A DNA stretch of 55,696 nucleotides, taken from assembly GCA_905221605.1 (NCBI GenBank), contig CAJNDS010000877.1:1-55696 (forward strand), given 5' to 3'. The notes under the pieces are model-generated. The model saw only the letters and a program-made list of their open reading frames with translations, was not told the DNA's origin and made no database searches. Source of the DNA: Symbiodinium natans. Its lineage: Eukaryota > Sar > Dinophyceae > Suessiales > Symbiodiniaceae. The stretch's first letter is position 1, and the number at the start of each line of letters is the position of its first letter. Positions 1 through 9,950 of the stretch are shown in pieces. The translations under genes and the position numbers were made by a program.

Positions 1-440
1 TAGTAAAATAGTAAAATAGTAAAATCTGGGTCGGACCGGCACAGGTGGGTTTTCGAGATGCAAACTGCTGGGCCCGTGGAGGAAACCCTATTAAAAGCAA
101 AGAGAGAGGGAGGAATTTTCTCTGGATAATAGAATCCTGGTCCGACATGCAAGGTTGGGTTTTCGAGATGCAAACTCCCGATTTCCCGTAAAATTAGTAA
201 AATAGTAAAATAGTAAAATAGTAAAATAGTAAAATAGTAAAATAGTAAAATAGTAAAATAGTAAAATAGTAAAATAGTAAAATCTGGGTCGGACCAGCAC
301 AGGTGGGTTTTCGAGATGCAAACTGCTGAGCCCGTGGAGGAAATCCTATTAAAAGTAAAGAGACAGGGAGGAATTTTCTCTGGATAATAGAATCCTGGTC
401 CGACATGCAAGGTTGGGTTTTCGAGATGCAAACGGCTTGG
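1..440. repeat. TAAAATAG microsatellite with duplicated flanking block
   Basis: An AGTAAAAT-type 8-bp array occupies about 195-282, and a few more units open the window. On either side lies a block of about 160 bp (about 25-192 and 284-432) that is almost identical: 'tctgggtcggaccggcacag', then a TTCTCTGGATAATAG motif, then 'tttcgagatgcaaac'. The arrangement reads as a tandem duplication with the microsatellite between copies. Frames crossing it on the - strand are low-complexity FYYFTILL repeats and are not genes. Confidence 0.85.
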
Positions 441-516
441 TGCCATGCATCTCGGGCGCGCGCTTTGGCATCGCGAAACCCAACCTTGCCAATGTCGGCG
501 CAGCAGTCCCCATGGG

Positions 517-1230
517 CCCTAAACCCTGACCCCCTTCGTCGGCAAATGGTTTTTTTCCACCGGGGGGGGCCCTAAACCCTGACCCCCTTCGTCGGCAAAT
601 GGTTTTTTTCCACCCGGGGGGGGCCCTAAACCCTGACCCCCTTCGTCGGCAAATGGTTTTTTTCCACCCGGGGGGGCCCTAAACCCTGACCCCCTTCGTC
701 GGCAAATGGTTTTTTTCCACCCGGGGGGGGCCCTAAACCCTGACCCCCTTCGTCGGCAAATGGTTTTTTTCCACCCGGGGGGGGCCCTAAACCCTGACCC
801 CCTTCGTCGGCAAATGGTTTTTTTCCACCCGGGGGGGGCCCTAAACCCTGACCCCCTTCGTCGGCAAATGGTTTTTTTCCACCCGGGGGGGGGGCCCTAA
901 ACCCTGACCCCCTTCGTCGGCAAATGGTTTTTGTCCACCCGGGGGGGCCCTAAACCCTGACCCCCTTCGTCGGCAAATGGTTTTTTTCCACCCGGGGGGG
1001 CCCTAAACCCTGACCCCCTTCGTCGGCAAATGGTTTTTTTTTCCAGCCAGGGGGGTCCTAAACCCTGACCCCCTTCGTCAAATGGTTTTTTCCACCCGGG
1101 GGGGGCCCCTAAACCCTGACCCCCTTCGTCGGCAAATGGTTTTTTCCCACCCGGGGGGGGGCCCTACCCTTCGTCGGCAAATGGTTTTTTCCACCGGGGG
1201 ACCCTGACCCCCTTCGGCAAATGGTTTTTA
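517..1230. repeat. 54-bp minisatellite, about 13 copies
   Basis: The unit starts CCCTAAACCCTGACCCCCTT, continues CGTCGGCAAATGG, then a T7 run, CCACC and a G6-10 run. Starts at 517, 570, 624, 677, 731, 785, 839, 895, 948 and 1001 give 53-56 bp spacing; the last copies are truncated. Length differences sit in the T and G homopolymers. Every unit carries one telomere-type CCCTAAACCC. Confidence 0.9.
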
Positions 1231-1284
1231 CTATTTGGGGCATAGTGTTTAGGGCTCGTAGGGTTTGGGGCATAGGGTTTAGGG

Positions 1285-1410
1285 CCAAATTTTGCTCCCA
1301 AAACACCCCAAATGAGGGATCGGCAAGGGTCCCAGTTAAAAATGCGATTTTTTAGTACTGAAATCGACGGTTCTGGGTGGCTTCTCGCTTTCTGGGTTTT
1401 TGACCAAAAC
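1285..1410. repeat. 140-bp direct repeat, copy 1
   Basis: Contains 'ccccaaatgagg', 'atcggcaagggtcccagtta', 'aaatgcgatttttt' and 'ctgaaatcgacggttctggg'. The same string recurs at about 1665-1805 with small indels. The open frames crossing both copies are probably incidental. Confidence 0.8.
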
Positions 1411-1664
1411 CGAGCTTCACCGGCTTCAGGATTTCAAGTTTTTCACGTTCTGTCAAGGTTTTTCAAAGTTTTTCAGTTTGTTTTAGGTTTTCCAATGTTT
1501 TTCAGGGTGTTTCAGGGTTTTTTAACCCTCAATTCTGATGACGGGCCACCCCGGCGACCTTTTCACAGCCTAGTTTGGGGTCGTATTTTCCAGTTTTAAA
1601 GGCAAAATAGTCTTCGGAGACCCTTCCTTGCCTCAAACTCCGACCCCCCCTTGAGAGGGAAAGT

Positions 1665-1805
1665 TTGCCTCCCAAAACACCCCAAATGAGGGGGACCCCA
1701 GGATCGGCAAGGGTCCCAGTTAAAAATGCGATTTTTTGAGTACTGAAATCGACGGTTCTGGGTGGGCTCTCGTTTTCTAGATTTTTGACCAAAACCGAGC
1801 CTTCA
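1665..1805. repeat. 140-bp direct repeat, copy 2
   Basis: Second copy of the block at 1285, about 375 bp downstream. It differs by an insertion (gggaccccagg) and scattered substitutions. Between the copies lies T-rich sequence with degenerate GTTTTTCA repeats. Confidence 0.8.
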
Positions 1806-2064
1806 CCGATCGGGGCTTCTAAACCGTAGGGTTTAGGGCCCTAAGAGCATAAAGGACTTATTGCGGGCCTTAGATTAAATTTCGGGTTTTGGGTCCGTTA
1901 GAAATTAAAATGTTTTGGACCAATTGGACTTTCAGCTTTAAGCCTACCGGGAAAGTATTGAGTGAACTTTATATTTTCTCAATGTTATGGGTTTCTTGGG
2001 TGGGTGGGATTTTTTTCCAACGCTTGACAAGCTGCTTGACTAGTGAATGCTCGAACTTGAGATG

Positions 2065-2135
2065 CTGAACCCTAAACCCTAAACCCTAAACTAAACCCTA
2101 AACCCTAAACCCTAAACCCTAAACCCTAAACCTTA
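2065..2135. repeat. CCCTAAA array
   Basis: About ten CCCTAAA units with one 7-bp interruption, the first clean telomere-type tract in the window. Flanks 2000-2060 and 2140-2330 hold no feature I can name. Confidence 0.9.
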
Positions 2136-2519
2136 AACCCCAACCCGAAACTCTACACATTTGGCCGAGCAAGCCCTGGGAGCAACTTGAGGTGTTGTGG
2201 TTGTGGGAGTAGGGGGTAGGCGGGTAGAGGGTAGGGGTTGACCCTTAAAGCACACCTTTTAGGCTTCAGCTTATGTCACCCCAACCTCCGTACACATTGT
2301 TAAACCCTAGTTAGAGAAATCCTGCCTAGACCCCTCCGTACTGGTGGCAGGGCTCTTTTGACTTTAGATAGGAGGAATAAAGGCAAGTTGTGGGGTTCTG
2401 GTTCCACAAACCAAAAGCCCAGTACGCCTCCAAACCGTTTGGCTGAAGGCTGCGGGTCCCTAAACCCTTAAACCCTGAACCCAGAACCCTGAACCTAAAC
2501 CCTGAACCCAACCTGTCCC

Positions 2520-2609
2520 GTGCTTCTTGTGGAAGGTTTTGGCAATGGCGGCTCCTGGGCTCAATTTCTGACGTCGTGTGCCTCAAGACAGGAACAACAA
2601 GAAGCGTAG
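2520..2609 (+). CDS. exon-like island, unknown protein
   Basis: An open frame beginning VLLVEGFGNGGSWAQFL and ending EQQEA before TAG. It is bounded on both sides by CCCTAAA-type sequence. Composition looks protein-like, but no family is recognised and no clear acceptor is seen. Confidence 0.3.
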   Translation: MLLVEGFGNGGSWAQFLTSCASRQEQQEA

Positions 2610-3048
2610 GAACAGCCCTAAACCCTACGTTCTTGGTGGCACGCAACAATGCTTGGGGATGAGGTGGGGTGGACCTAAACGTTGGACCTTTTGCGGGGGA
2701 TTCCGAACTGTAAGACTATAAGTATACTCTGTGCTCTCTCAATGAGACCTGACCAAACCCTAAACCCTAGACCCTAAACCCTATACCGTAAGATATATCA
2801 ACCCCAGTAAAATTGCATATTCTGGCGAAGCGCCTGGGAAAAAGACCCGGGGGTTTTGTCAGAAGAGCGAAAACGAAGTGAAAACAGGCCGGCCTCCTAC
2901 GTACAAGCCTCCCTCCCCATCTCGCAACATGCTTTGCTTTCGGGTTTGTGTTTAGGGTTTGTGGTTTAGCTGTATCTTCAAACTAGGTTACGCTGGCACA
3001 TTGTACTGTCAGCAAAAGCTACACACCACAGAGGCTGTCAACAGCCAG

Positions 3049-3169
3049 GGTTGGCTTTTGATGAGTTTTTTGTGCACATCTCAAAGCGGCGGCCGGGTTT
3101 TTTCAGTTGGGACATCAACTTGGGTCATGCGAGTTGCCGCCCCTCCCCACTCAAGGACTTGCGGTTGAG
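3049..3169 (+). CDS. exon-like island, unknown protein
   Basis: An AACAGCCAG acceptor precedes a frame reading LAFDEFFVHISKRRPGFFSW and then DINLGHASCR. A GT donor (GAG|GTTTCAG) can end it, although the frame stays open to about 3240. Among the better-looking islands of the left third; family unknown. Confidence 0.45.
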
Positions 3170-3360
3170 GTTTCAGAGGGCTTATAGACCTTGGGGACCT
3201 ACCACTCGCAGCCAGCCTCAATGCCACTGCTCAAGCCCCACAGCCCTAGATCCTGAGCCCTGCCCTCAACCCTAAACCGTAGACCCCTAAACCCAAAACC
3301 CAAAACCCTAAACCCTAAACCCTAAACCCTAAACCCTAAACCCTAAACCCTAAACCCTTC

Positions 3361-3459
3361 TTCGCCAAGGCCTCGTTTGGTGCACGCCTTCGCCTCGCTG
3401 GGTGCCCACACCCTTGGGCTCCGCCACACTCTTCCGCCCCCTGGCGCCTCGAAATTCGT
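3361..3459 (+). CDS. exon-like island, unknown protein
   Basis: Frame FAKASFGARLRLAGCPHPWA between a CCCTAAA array and a TTTAGGG array. GC-rich, with no recognised domain. All three + frames are fairly open here, so the choice of frame is weak. Confidence 0.3.
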
Positions 3460-3702
3460 TTAGGGTTTAGGGTTTAGGGCTTAGGGTCCGCAATCATTGA
3501 AAATCCTAAACCGCAGCCTTCATTCAGCCCCAAACCCTGAACCCTAAACCCCAAACTCGCCCTGAAAGAAGCCAGAGGGCGTATCGTAGGCCTAAACCCT
3601 AAACCCTAAACCCGAAACCCTAAACCCTAAACCCTAAACCCTAAACTTTTGGGAGCCGGCAGAGCCACCTCACCCTGTTTTCGTTTACCCGGTGTAGATT
3701 CT

Positions 3703-3805
3703 GGGCAGGTAACCTTTAACCTGTTTGGTTATATAGAATCCTACTGTTTCTAATAAGAGGTTAACCTTTCTTTGGGCTAGGGTATTCAGCCCCCAAGATT
3801 AGGGT
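3703..3805. mobile_element. MITE-like element, family R6, degenerate copy
   Basis: Shares 'ggtaacctttaacctgtttgg', 'atagaatcc' and 'gaggttaacctttc' with the copies at 4706 and 55081. The right end is diverged. Confidence 0.5.
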
Positions 3806-3906
3806 TGGATTCTAGGATAGTAGTACCCCTAAACCCTAAACCCTGAACCGCAAGACTGAGCCAGACTCACGAACCAAGGAAGCACCTTGTTCCCTTTTCC
3901 CCCTTG

Positions 3907-4188
3907 GCTCTTAGTAGGGAATGGGGGAAGTAGGTACTCTATATAGTCCCTTGACGGGTTTAGGGTTTAGGGTTTAGGGTTTGGGTTCAGGGTTTAGGGT
4001 TCCAGGTTCAGGGTTCAGGGTGGAGGGTTTAGTGTTTAGGGGATTCTCTAAATTCGGGCCCCTTTTGGGGTTACTAATATACGGCGGCCCTAATTTTCTA
4101 GGGTACCCGAAAAGGGAACATGATTTTGAGAAGTAACCATGCATAGGGGGATATAGGATAACCCATTCTCGACTTCCCTACTAAGAAC
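3907..4188. mobile_element. MITE-like element, family R8, with telomere tract and second element inside
   Basis: Starts CTCTTAGTAGGGAATGGG and ends CCCATTCTCGACTTCCCTAC plus TAAGAAC, so the ends are inverted copies. Inside are a TTTAGGG tract (3957-4045) and an R9-type repeat (about 4050-4140, TTCTCTAAATTCGGGCCCC). A short uninterrupted R8 relative is at 53505. Confidence 0.65.
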
Positions 4189-4705
4189 CAGTCAGTCTTT
4201 AAGAAGGTTATAGGCGTCTTGCGAGAAACCTACTGCTGAATCCCTAGCCTTTCGCCTCAACCCCTACCTGTCAACCCCAAATCCTTTGCGTCAGCCCGGA
4301 ACCCTGAACCCTAAACCCCGCGGAACCCTAAGCCTTAAACCCTAAGCCTTAAACCCTACCTAAACCGTACCTAAACCCTAAGCCCTAACCATGAGGTTTG
4401 GTGGTTTTGGGAGAACTCGTCCTTGTGGTTGGAAGGGTTACGCAGGGGGGTGATGGGGTTCGGCGTGGCGATACTTGGGCTCAAAAGTTAAGTAGTTTCT
4501 GTATAGTCATCCAAAACCAGAAGCCCTAAACCCTGAACCCTAAACTATATTAATATGGTCACTTTGGGGACTAAGTGGCCACTATACTTGCGTATGTGGC
4601 TCCTTTTGGGGTTTAGTCGTTAGGCTGGCTTCAGGGTTTAGATCTAGCCAGATTTGCAAGAACAAAAGTTAGTGATTTTTCACGGTCTTTCGGTTTTTCC
4701 TAGTA

Positions 4706-4800
4706 GTAAAGTAGGTAGCCTTGAACCTGTTTGGGTAATATACTTCCCTTATAATCACAAAGGTTAACCTTAAGTTGTTACAGGTTACTGGACAACTAAG
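4706..4800. mobile_element. MITE-like element, family R6
   Basis: Ends in GGTTACTGGACAACTAAG and shares its internal TAATCACAAAGGTTAACCTT with 55081-55173. The left end (GTAGGTAGCCTTGAACC) is only a partial inverse of the right end. Confidence 0.6.
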
Positions 4801-4870
4801 TTTTACGGTCTACAGGATGTTTACGGTTTTTCTGCCAGGTCAAACGACTATTGAGAAGAGGCTAGGGCCC

Positions 4871-4945
4871 ATTCAAGTTTGGGAGTGCCGAGGCATCGGA
4901 AACCACTCCTGGCACGCGGCCGCTCGCTTCAGCAGGCTTCCCTAA
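4871..4945 (+). CDS. exon-like island, unknown protein
   Basis: Frame IQVWECRGIGNHSWHAAARF continuing to SRLP and TAA. Rich in Trp, His and Arg. It may begin at the internal CAAG|TTTGGG. The TAA may be a true stop or lie beyond an unseen donor. Confidence 0.35.
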   Translation: MQVWECRGIGNHSWHAAARFSRLP

Positions 4946-5363
4946 AGGACGCCCAACCGTCCTGGGCCTGACATGCCCTATAAGGTCCTATAATGAGCCC
5001 TGTAAGCCCTGCAAGCCCCATAAGCCCTATGTGTAAGCCCAAAAAGCCCTACAAGCCCTATACACCCTTTCAGCCCTATAAGCCCTAAACCCTAATAGCC
5101 CTAAAATAGCTCTAAACCCTAAAAGTGCTCTTGAAGCTCTGAGGCCCCAGACTCCACCCTAAACCCTAGACACTAAACCCTAAACCCCTACTACTTGTCG
5201 TTTAAAGCGTCGTCAGTTGGGCTTCCTTGAACGCCTTTTCAAGCAAAGGTAACCGAGACCAAAGCTCTCCAAAACCACAAACCCCCTAAACCCCAAACCC
5301 TAAACCCTAAGCCCCAAACCCTAAACCCTCAACCCCAAACCCCCTTAAAATCGACAGCACCAG

Positions 5364-5411
5364 GTCCTGCCAGGCTTGCGCCGTCCCACCGGCTTGCGGC
5401 TGACCATGCAG
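5364..5411 (+). CDS. short exon-like island
   Basis: CACCAG acceptor, then VLPGLRRPTGLRLTMQ, then a GT donor at CA|GTTCC. TTTAG-type repeats follow at once. Confidence 0.35.
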
Positions 5412-5435
5412 TTCCTGGGCTTTAGAGTTTTAGGG

Positions 5436-5636
5436 TTTTCGGGTTTTATGGTTTGGGGGTTAGAGGTAGGGTTTAGGGTTTGAGGGTTTTAGGGTTTCAG
5501 GGTTTCAGGGTTTTAGGGTTTTAGGGTTTTTGGGGTTTTTTGGGGGTTTTAGGGTTTTAGGGTTTTGGGGTTTTAGGGTTTTAGGGTTTAAGGTTTTAGG
5601 GTTTAGGGTTCTAGGGTTTAAGGGTTTAGGGTTTCT
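5436..5636. repeat. TTTTAGGG-type variant telomere array
   Basis: Dominated by the 8-bp unit GGTTTTAG and T-rich variants rather than 7-bp TTTAGGG. Heavily degenerate, unlike the clean arrays elsewhere. Confidence 0.8.
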
Positions 5637-5948
5637 TGTGGTGGAGATGTGAGGGTCTTGGGACTTGGGGTGCAAGGTTGGTGGGTTTGCGATTGAGGGT
5701 TTGAGGGGTTTAGGTGGTTTAGGCTTTTGGCTTTAGGGTTGAGGGTTTAGGGGCAATTACTCTCTATGTACCCTGCACTCATATCATGAAAGGACCCCAA
5801 GAGAGGAGGTCTGTGAGGGGGGCGAGCAGAGATGTGCACGAGGTTTTGGTCCACGGCTTATCTTGTGAACTCCAAACACCTTCTTTTCTTGCAGGTTGCC
5901 GAAGAACCATAGGGTTTAGGGCTCAAGGCTTAGGGTTTAGGATCATTG

Positions 5949-6029
5949 TCAGAACTAGAAGCTACCAAAGAAGTTTGGGTCCTCACTCAGGAGACATGTC
6001 AGTGGGTCCAAAACTGCAGCTACAAGTGG
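5949..6029 (+). CDS. exon-like island, unknown protein
   Basis: Frame SELEATKEVWVLTQETCQWV then QNCSYKW, ending at a GT donor (TGG|GTGACA). A second frame over the same bases (start 5786) is also open. A good polypyrimidine-CAG acceptor (CTTCTTTTCTTGCAG) lies upstream at about 5895. Confidence 0.4.
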
Positions 6030-6141
6030 GTGACACGTACCCCAAACTTAGAAGCAGGCCCTAAGCAATCTCAGAGCCCCAAACCCGGAGACCTTGATTG
6101 AGCCTCTAAGCCTCAAACTCAGAACCCTGCACCCTAAACTA

Positions 6142-6252
6142 GGGGTCGGAATAGTTACCAGTAGTATTCCCTTAGAGTCCCTTTTATATTATTATAACTC
6201 CCCCCCAACAACCCTATTCTAGTTATTCAGGCCCCTATAATTAACACGCCTA
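6142..6252. repeat. dispersed repeat family R11, copy 1
   Basis: 'aggggtcggaatagttacca' through 'cccctataattaacacgcc'. About three quarters identical by eye to 14294-14405. No clear terminal inverted repeat, so its mobility is only inferred. Confidence 0.6.
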
Positions 6253-6493
6253 CAGCAAGGATCCTCTACGCAGCGGAAGTGCCCATCGGTCCCACACCCC
6301 GCGCGCCGGGGTACGGTTGGGATGCTCGCAGCTGGTCTGCCAAGTTATGCCGCAAGTTTAGGGTTTAGGGTTTAGGGTTTAGGGTTTGGGTTGAGGGTTT
6401 AGGGTTTAGGGTTTAGGGTTTAGGTTTAGTTTGTGCCAGGGAATTGGGCTTCTGAGTTAAGGGCAACCCTCATGTGAGGGGCGCCTCGGGTAT

Positions 6494-6607
6494 CTTGGTA
6501 GCCCAGTGGTATCCTTTGTCCTTTTTGTGGGCTCAAGGTTCCCTTTGTACGGTAACCAACCCAAAAAAGGGAGTACCCTAATTGAGATATGGTTACTGGG
6601 CTGCCAT
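6494..6607. mobile_element. MITE-like element, family R2
   Basis: Termini CTTGGTAGCCCAGTGGTA and GGTTACTGGGCTGCCA are inverted copies (TIR CTTGGTAGCCCAGT). The interior TTCCCTTTGTACGGTAACCA is shared with 26702 and 39089. Confidence 0.75.
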
Positions 6608-6752
6608 GGAGCCCTCAACCCTACGTGTAAAGACCACCCTCAAAGAACCGAAAGCCATAGGCCCAGGCCCCGCCGCCCTAAACCCTAAATCCTAAACCCT
6701 AACCCCTATACCCTAAACCCTAAACCCTAAACCCTAAACCGAGGCCCACCAG

Positions 6753-6823
6753 CCAGCTTTCCGGGGTCCTTCTCGGCAGCTTCCGCCGAAACGGACCTGG
6801 ATGTTGACAGCAACTGGGAACAG
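6753..6823 (+). CDS. exon-like island, acidic, unknown protein
   Basis: CCACCAG acceptor, then ASFPGSFSAASAETDLDVDS and NWEQ. The right edge runs straight into an R3 MITE half. The acidic Ser/Asp-rich frame is more protein-like than the alternatives. Confidence 0.4.
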
Positions 6824-6940
6824 TCCTTAATGGGGAACCCTAAACCCTGGAAACTAAACCCTAAACCCTAAACCCTAAACCCTAAACCCTAAACCATAAC
6901 CCCTACTAAGGACTATTCGTATAAGGGGGAACATCCCAAG
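6819..6940. mobile_element. MITE-like element, family R3, split by CCCTAAA tract
   Basis: Left part GAACAGTCCTTAATGGGGAA, then about seven CCCTAAA units (6838-6895), then right part CTAAGGACTATTCGTATAAG and GGGGAACATCCCAAG. Compare the unsplit hairpin copy at 49937. Confidence 0.7.
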
Positions 6941-7401
6941 GTCTTCAAGATTTAGGGCAGAGGGTTAAGGGTGTCGACCTGGAATTGAAACCCAAAATAA
7001 CTCAAACCTAGACCCTAACGTCCCAAGACCAAGAACCCTAAGGCCTTAGTCTACAGGGTATATACGGGTATATACGGGTTCCCCAATCAAGGGCCCCATA
7101 TGAAGGCACCAGGGACCATGTAACCACCACCCTAGGACTCTGGTGTTAGGGAGACTTGTAGCTCGATGTGTCGAAAGAGCTCAGAGCAGTTTTGACTTTC
7201 TTAAGCCATTGACAGGGCCATAGGCTTTTCGGGTTTAGGGTTCTTTAGGGTTTAGGGTTTAACACGTCAGGTCTTTGTTTATCAGAAGTAGCAAGCATCA
7301 AGTTCCCAAATTTCTCTGCGGAAGGGGCAGGAAAATAGTCGTGTGAGGCTGCAGATCTAAACCCTAAACCCTAAACCCTAAACCCGAAACCCTGCGGGCA
7401 G

Positions 7402-7472
7402 AAGTCCGTAGCTCTGTTCGGGGCATGCTGGGCTGGAAATCCTGGGGCTAAAGCTCGTCGGAACAAGCTCCG
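7402..7472 (+). CDS. exon-like island, unknown protein
   Basis: GGGCAG acceptor and frame KSVALFGACWAGNPGAKARR then NKLR, ending exactly at a GT donor (CG|GTAGGG). Both splice signals agree with the open frame, making it one of the stronger island calls. Confidence 0.5.
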
Positions 7473-7703
7473 GTAGGGGTTTAGGGTTTAGGGTTTAGGG
7501 TTCAGTGTCTAGGGTTCAGGATTCAGGGGTTTCCGAAATTGGGGGTACCTTATTGTGGTCCTTACTACAAGGGGATCCTACCATTTGGGAATTCATATTG
7601 GGGGTCCCCGATTTTCGTAAACCCCCACATGATCTGATGGGCTAGGCCGTTGGGGTTTTGGGGTTTAGCACCTGATGCTCGAAACTCGGTACCGTGAGGG
7701 GCA

Positions 7704-7792
7704 AGCCTCTTTTTCGGGTTCAGGTTCCCTTATAAGCCCCTTTACTACCCTCCAAGGGCACCCTCTTTATTCCTAGGTTCCTCTTGGGTCTC
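7704..7792. mobile_element. MITE-like element, family R1, partial
   Basis: Right part 'aagggcaccctctttattcc', 'taggttcctcttgggtctc' and middle 'caggttcccttataagccc' match the R1 consensus. The left terminus is eroded. Confidence 0.6.
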
Positions 7793-7947
7793 AAGCATGT
7801 GACCGCAAAATAGAGCTAACCCCAAATACTTAACCTTAATTATCAGTTTTGGTGTTGGATTTTTGGGAAAACCCTAAATCCTACACCCCTACGTCTCCAA
7901 ACCCTAAACCCTAAACCCTAAACCCTAAACCCTAAACCCAAAGGTAG

Positions 7948-8011
7948 GACGATGTCGAGGCAGCTTGTGCCACGATGTGGACACAAAGACCTTACTCACT
8001 CAGGCCCTCGG
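7948..8011 (+). CDS. exon-like island, unknown protein
   Basis: GGTAG acceptor, then DDVEAACATMWTQRPYSLRP, then a GT donor (TCGG|GTGGCT). A CCCTAAA array lies immediately upstream. Confidence 0.4.
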
Positions 8012-8275
8012 GTGGCTCTTAGACTAGTGAGCGCTATCTTGTAGGGTTGAGGGTTGGTTTAGGCTTAGCCCTAAGCCCTAAATCCTAAACCCGGGGGGCG
8101 AGGGTCGTAGGAGCTGCTTTTCTAGGGGTTTGGGGTTTGAGGTTGCTTGGAGTCCCAGTACGTACTTAACCCTAGCCCTGCAAGCACCAGACCCTAAACC
8201 TTACACGCTAAACCCTAACCTAAACCCTAAACCCTAAACCCTAAACCTTTCAACCCTAAAGCCTAAACCCTACAG

Positions 8276-8343
8276 CTTCTCTTGTGGGTTTGGAGCCCTG
8301 ACAAGCATGATCACGTTTGTGCGTTTACTGGGAACTTTTTCGG
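8276..8343 (+). CDS. exon-like island, hydrophobic
   Basis: ACAG acceptor, then frame SFSCGFGALTSMITFVRLLG and TFS, suggestive of a membrane segment. The donor is created by the following telomere tract (TCGG|GTTTAGG). Confidence 0.45.
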
Positions 8344-8442
8344 GTTTAGGGTTCAGGGTTTAGGGTTTAAGGCTGAGGGTTTAAGGCTTAGGGTTTAGGG
8401 TTTAGGGTTTAGGGTTTAGGCTGATTCGGATTTAGGGTTTAG

Positions 8443-8510
8443 GGTGGTTCTACACGTCCAACCATCCCATGACGGGGAGCCTACAGCAGCGCTCTTTGAA
8501 ACCTCGGGAG
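8443..8510 (+). CDS. exon-like island next to telomere-tract acceptor
   Basis: The preceding tract supplies the acceptor TTTAG|. The frame WFYTSNHPMTGSLQQRSLKP and RE ends at a consensus donor GAG|GTGGGC. May join the hydrophobic island at 8276. Confidence 0.45.
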
Positions 8511-8791
8511 GTGGGCCCCTGGAACCAAAGCCAGGCCCGGGTAGCATGTGCTGGGTGCCCATCTTGGGGGTAGGGGCTTGGGGTTTAGGGTTTAGGGGAT
8601 CTGGGTTCAGGGTTCTGGGTTTAGGGTTTTGGGATTTCCAAGTGAGAGGCTTAGGGCTTAGATCATTGAAAGTGTAGGGTTTGGGGTTTCTGTAGTAGGG
8701 TTTACGGCAGGGTTTAGGGTTGAGGGCTCAGGGCATCTTAGGGCTTAGGGTTTAGGGTCTAGGGTTCAGGTTTTGGGTTCAGGATTCCGAG

Positions 8792-8889
8792 GTAGTTCTC
8801 AAAATTAGGGTCTTCGGGAATCCTTGTTTTGAGGGTGCCGTACTATGTATAGGACCCAAAACAGGGCCCTAATTTGGAGAAATACCCCG
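8792..8889. mobile_element. MITE-like element, family R9
   Basis: Left 'agttctcaaaattagggtc' and right 'ggccctaatttggagaaata' are inverted copies. Related ends occur at 4050, 53147 and, more distantly, 10345. Confidence 0.55.
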
Positions 8890-9175
8890 ATATCCTAAAC
8901 CCTAAACCCTAAACCCTAAATCTCTACGCCCAAAACCCTATGCTTCCACGGTCGGCAATGTTTGCGGTGGGGTTTAATCATTAGAAAGGGATGATTGTTC
9001 AGGCTTTTGATTATCAAGGGTTAAAGGGTTCAAGATAGAGCCCCTAAAGATCTTTGGTTTAGGCCTGTACCGTGCGTTACCCTCCCCCAAAAAATGACGA
9101 ACCCTAAGCCCTAAACCCTAAACCCTAAAACCGTAAAACCCTAAACGAAGCAGAAAGCCAAGCCGGATCCTGCAG

Positions 9176-9253
9176 AAGGACGGGGAATGCACTGACTGGC
9201 TGCTGCGCGCCGGCAGCCCCAAAGACAGCGACTGGAAGAGCTTTGTCCTTTAA
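9176..9253 (+). CDS. possible 3' terminal exon
   Basis: CCTGCAG acceptor, then KDGECTDWLLRAGSPKDSDW, KSFVL and TAA. A TTTAGGG array begins ten bases after the stop. The clean stop suggests the end of a + strand gene whose earlier exons may be islands upstream. Family not recognised. Confidence 0.5.
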   Translation, partial: KDGECTDWLLRAGSPKDSDWKSFVL

Positions 9254-9256
9254 TTG

Positions 9257-9330
9257 CAGGGTTTAGGGTTTAGGGTTTAGGGTTTAGGGTTTAGGGTTTA
9301 GGGTTTAGGGTTTAGGGTTTAGGGTTCAGG
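9257..9330. repeat. TTTAGGG array
   Basis: About nine perfect TTTAGGG units followed by TTCAGGG variants. 9400-9560 downstream has an open frame (VPKPKNAMFIVNHTM) that I could not separate from chance. Confidence 0.95.
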
Positions 9331-9720
9331 GTTCAGGGTTCAGGGTTTAGGGTTTTGGGTTTAGGGTGTAAGGTTGTCGGGTTTTAGGGTTCAGGGTCTA
9401 TGCTTTTCAGGGGTTCCGAAACCCAAAAACGCCATGTTCATTGTCAACCATACAATGCGGGAGGGGTCAAATTTGCCAATCGCTCTAAAAGCTTGTACGC
9501 CCCAATGTAGAGGGTCCCCCAAACAAATTTTGGACGTTTCGGGCTCTGAGCGCATGGGTTGACCAGAGAGCCCAGCGGAAACGAAGGGGTTCAGGGTTTA
9601 GAGCTTAGGGGGTGTACCGGTGTTTTCTGGTTTCCCTGTAGGATGACAGTAGGATCCTTTGCAAAGCGAATCACGCAAAAGGCACCCTCCCTAAGATCCT
9701 ACATGAACCCATTTCTGCAG

Positions 9721-9774
9721 GAGTTGCAAGCTTTGTGATGAGCTTTCGTTGATGGGCGGACTCAGCAATGCAAG
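9721..9774 (+). CDS. exon-like island, Cys pair
   Basis: TTTCTGCAG acceptor and frame SCKLCDELSLMGGLSNA with a C-x2-C pair. It may end at a GC donor formed by the following GCCCTAAACC. With the Cys/His-rich island at 10122 it could form a zinc-binding domain. Confidence 0.45.
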
Positions 9775-9857
9775 CCCTAAACCCTAAGCCCTAAACCCGA
9801 AGCCCGTCGTACCAAATCCGTACTTTTGTTGTTTTTCTAGGAGGTCCAGGGCCTTTG

Positions 9858-9950
9858 TTTAGGGTTTAGGGTTTAGGGTTTAGGGTTTAGGGTTTAGGGT
9901 TTAGGGTTTAGGGTTTAGGGTTTAGGGTTTAGGGTTTAGGGTTTAGGGTC
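9858..9950. repeat. TTTAGGG array
   Basis: About 13 perfect TTTAGGG units. Confidence 0.95.

Noticed and set aside
706-900. Repeat peptide MVFFHPGGALNPDPLRRQ
   Set aside because: The minisatellite unit of 54 bp is a multiple of three, so one frame stays open by arithmetic.
517-1230. CRISPR-like regular spacing
   Set aside because: Units are contiguous and near-identical, with no unique spacers; this is a minisatellite in eukaryotic DNA.
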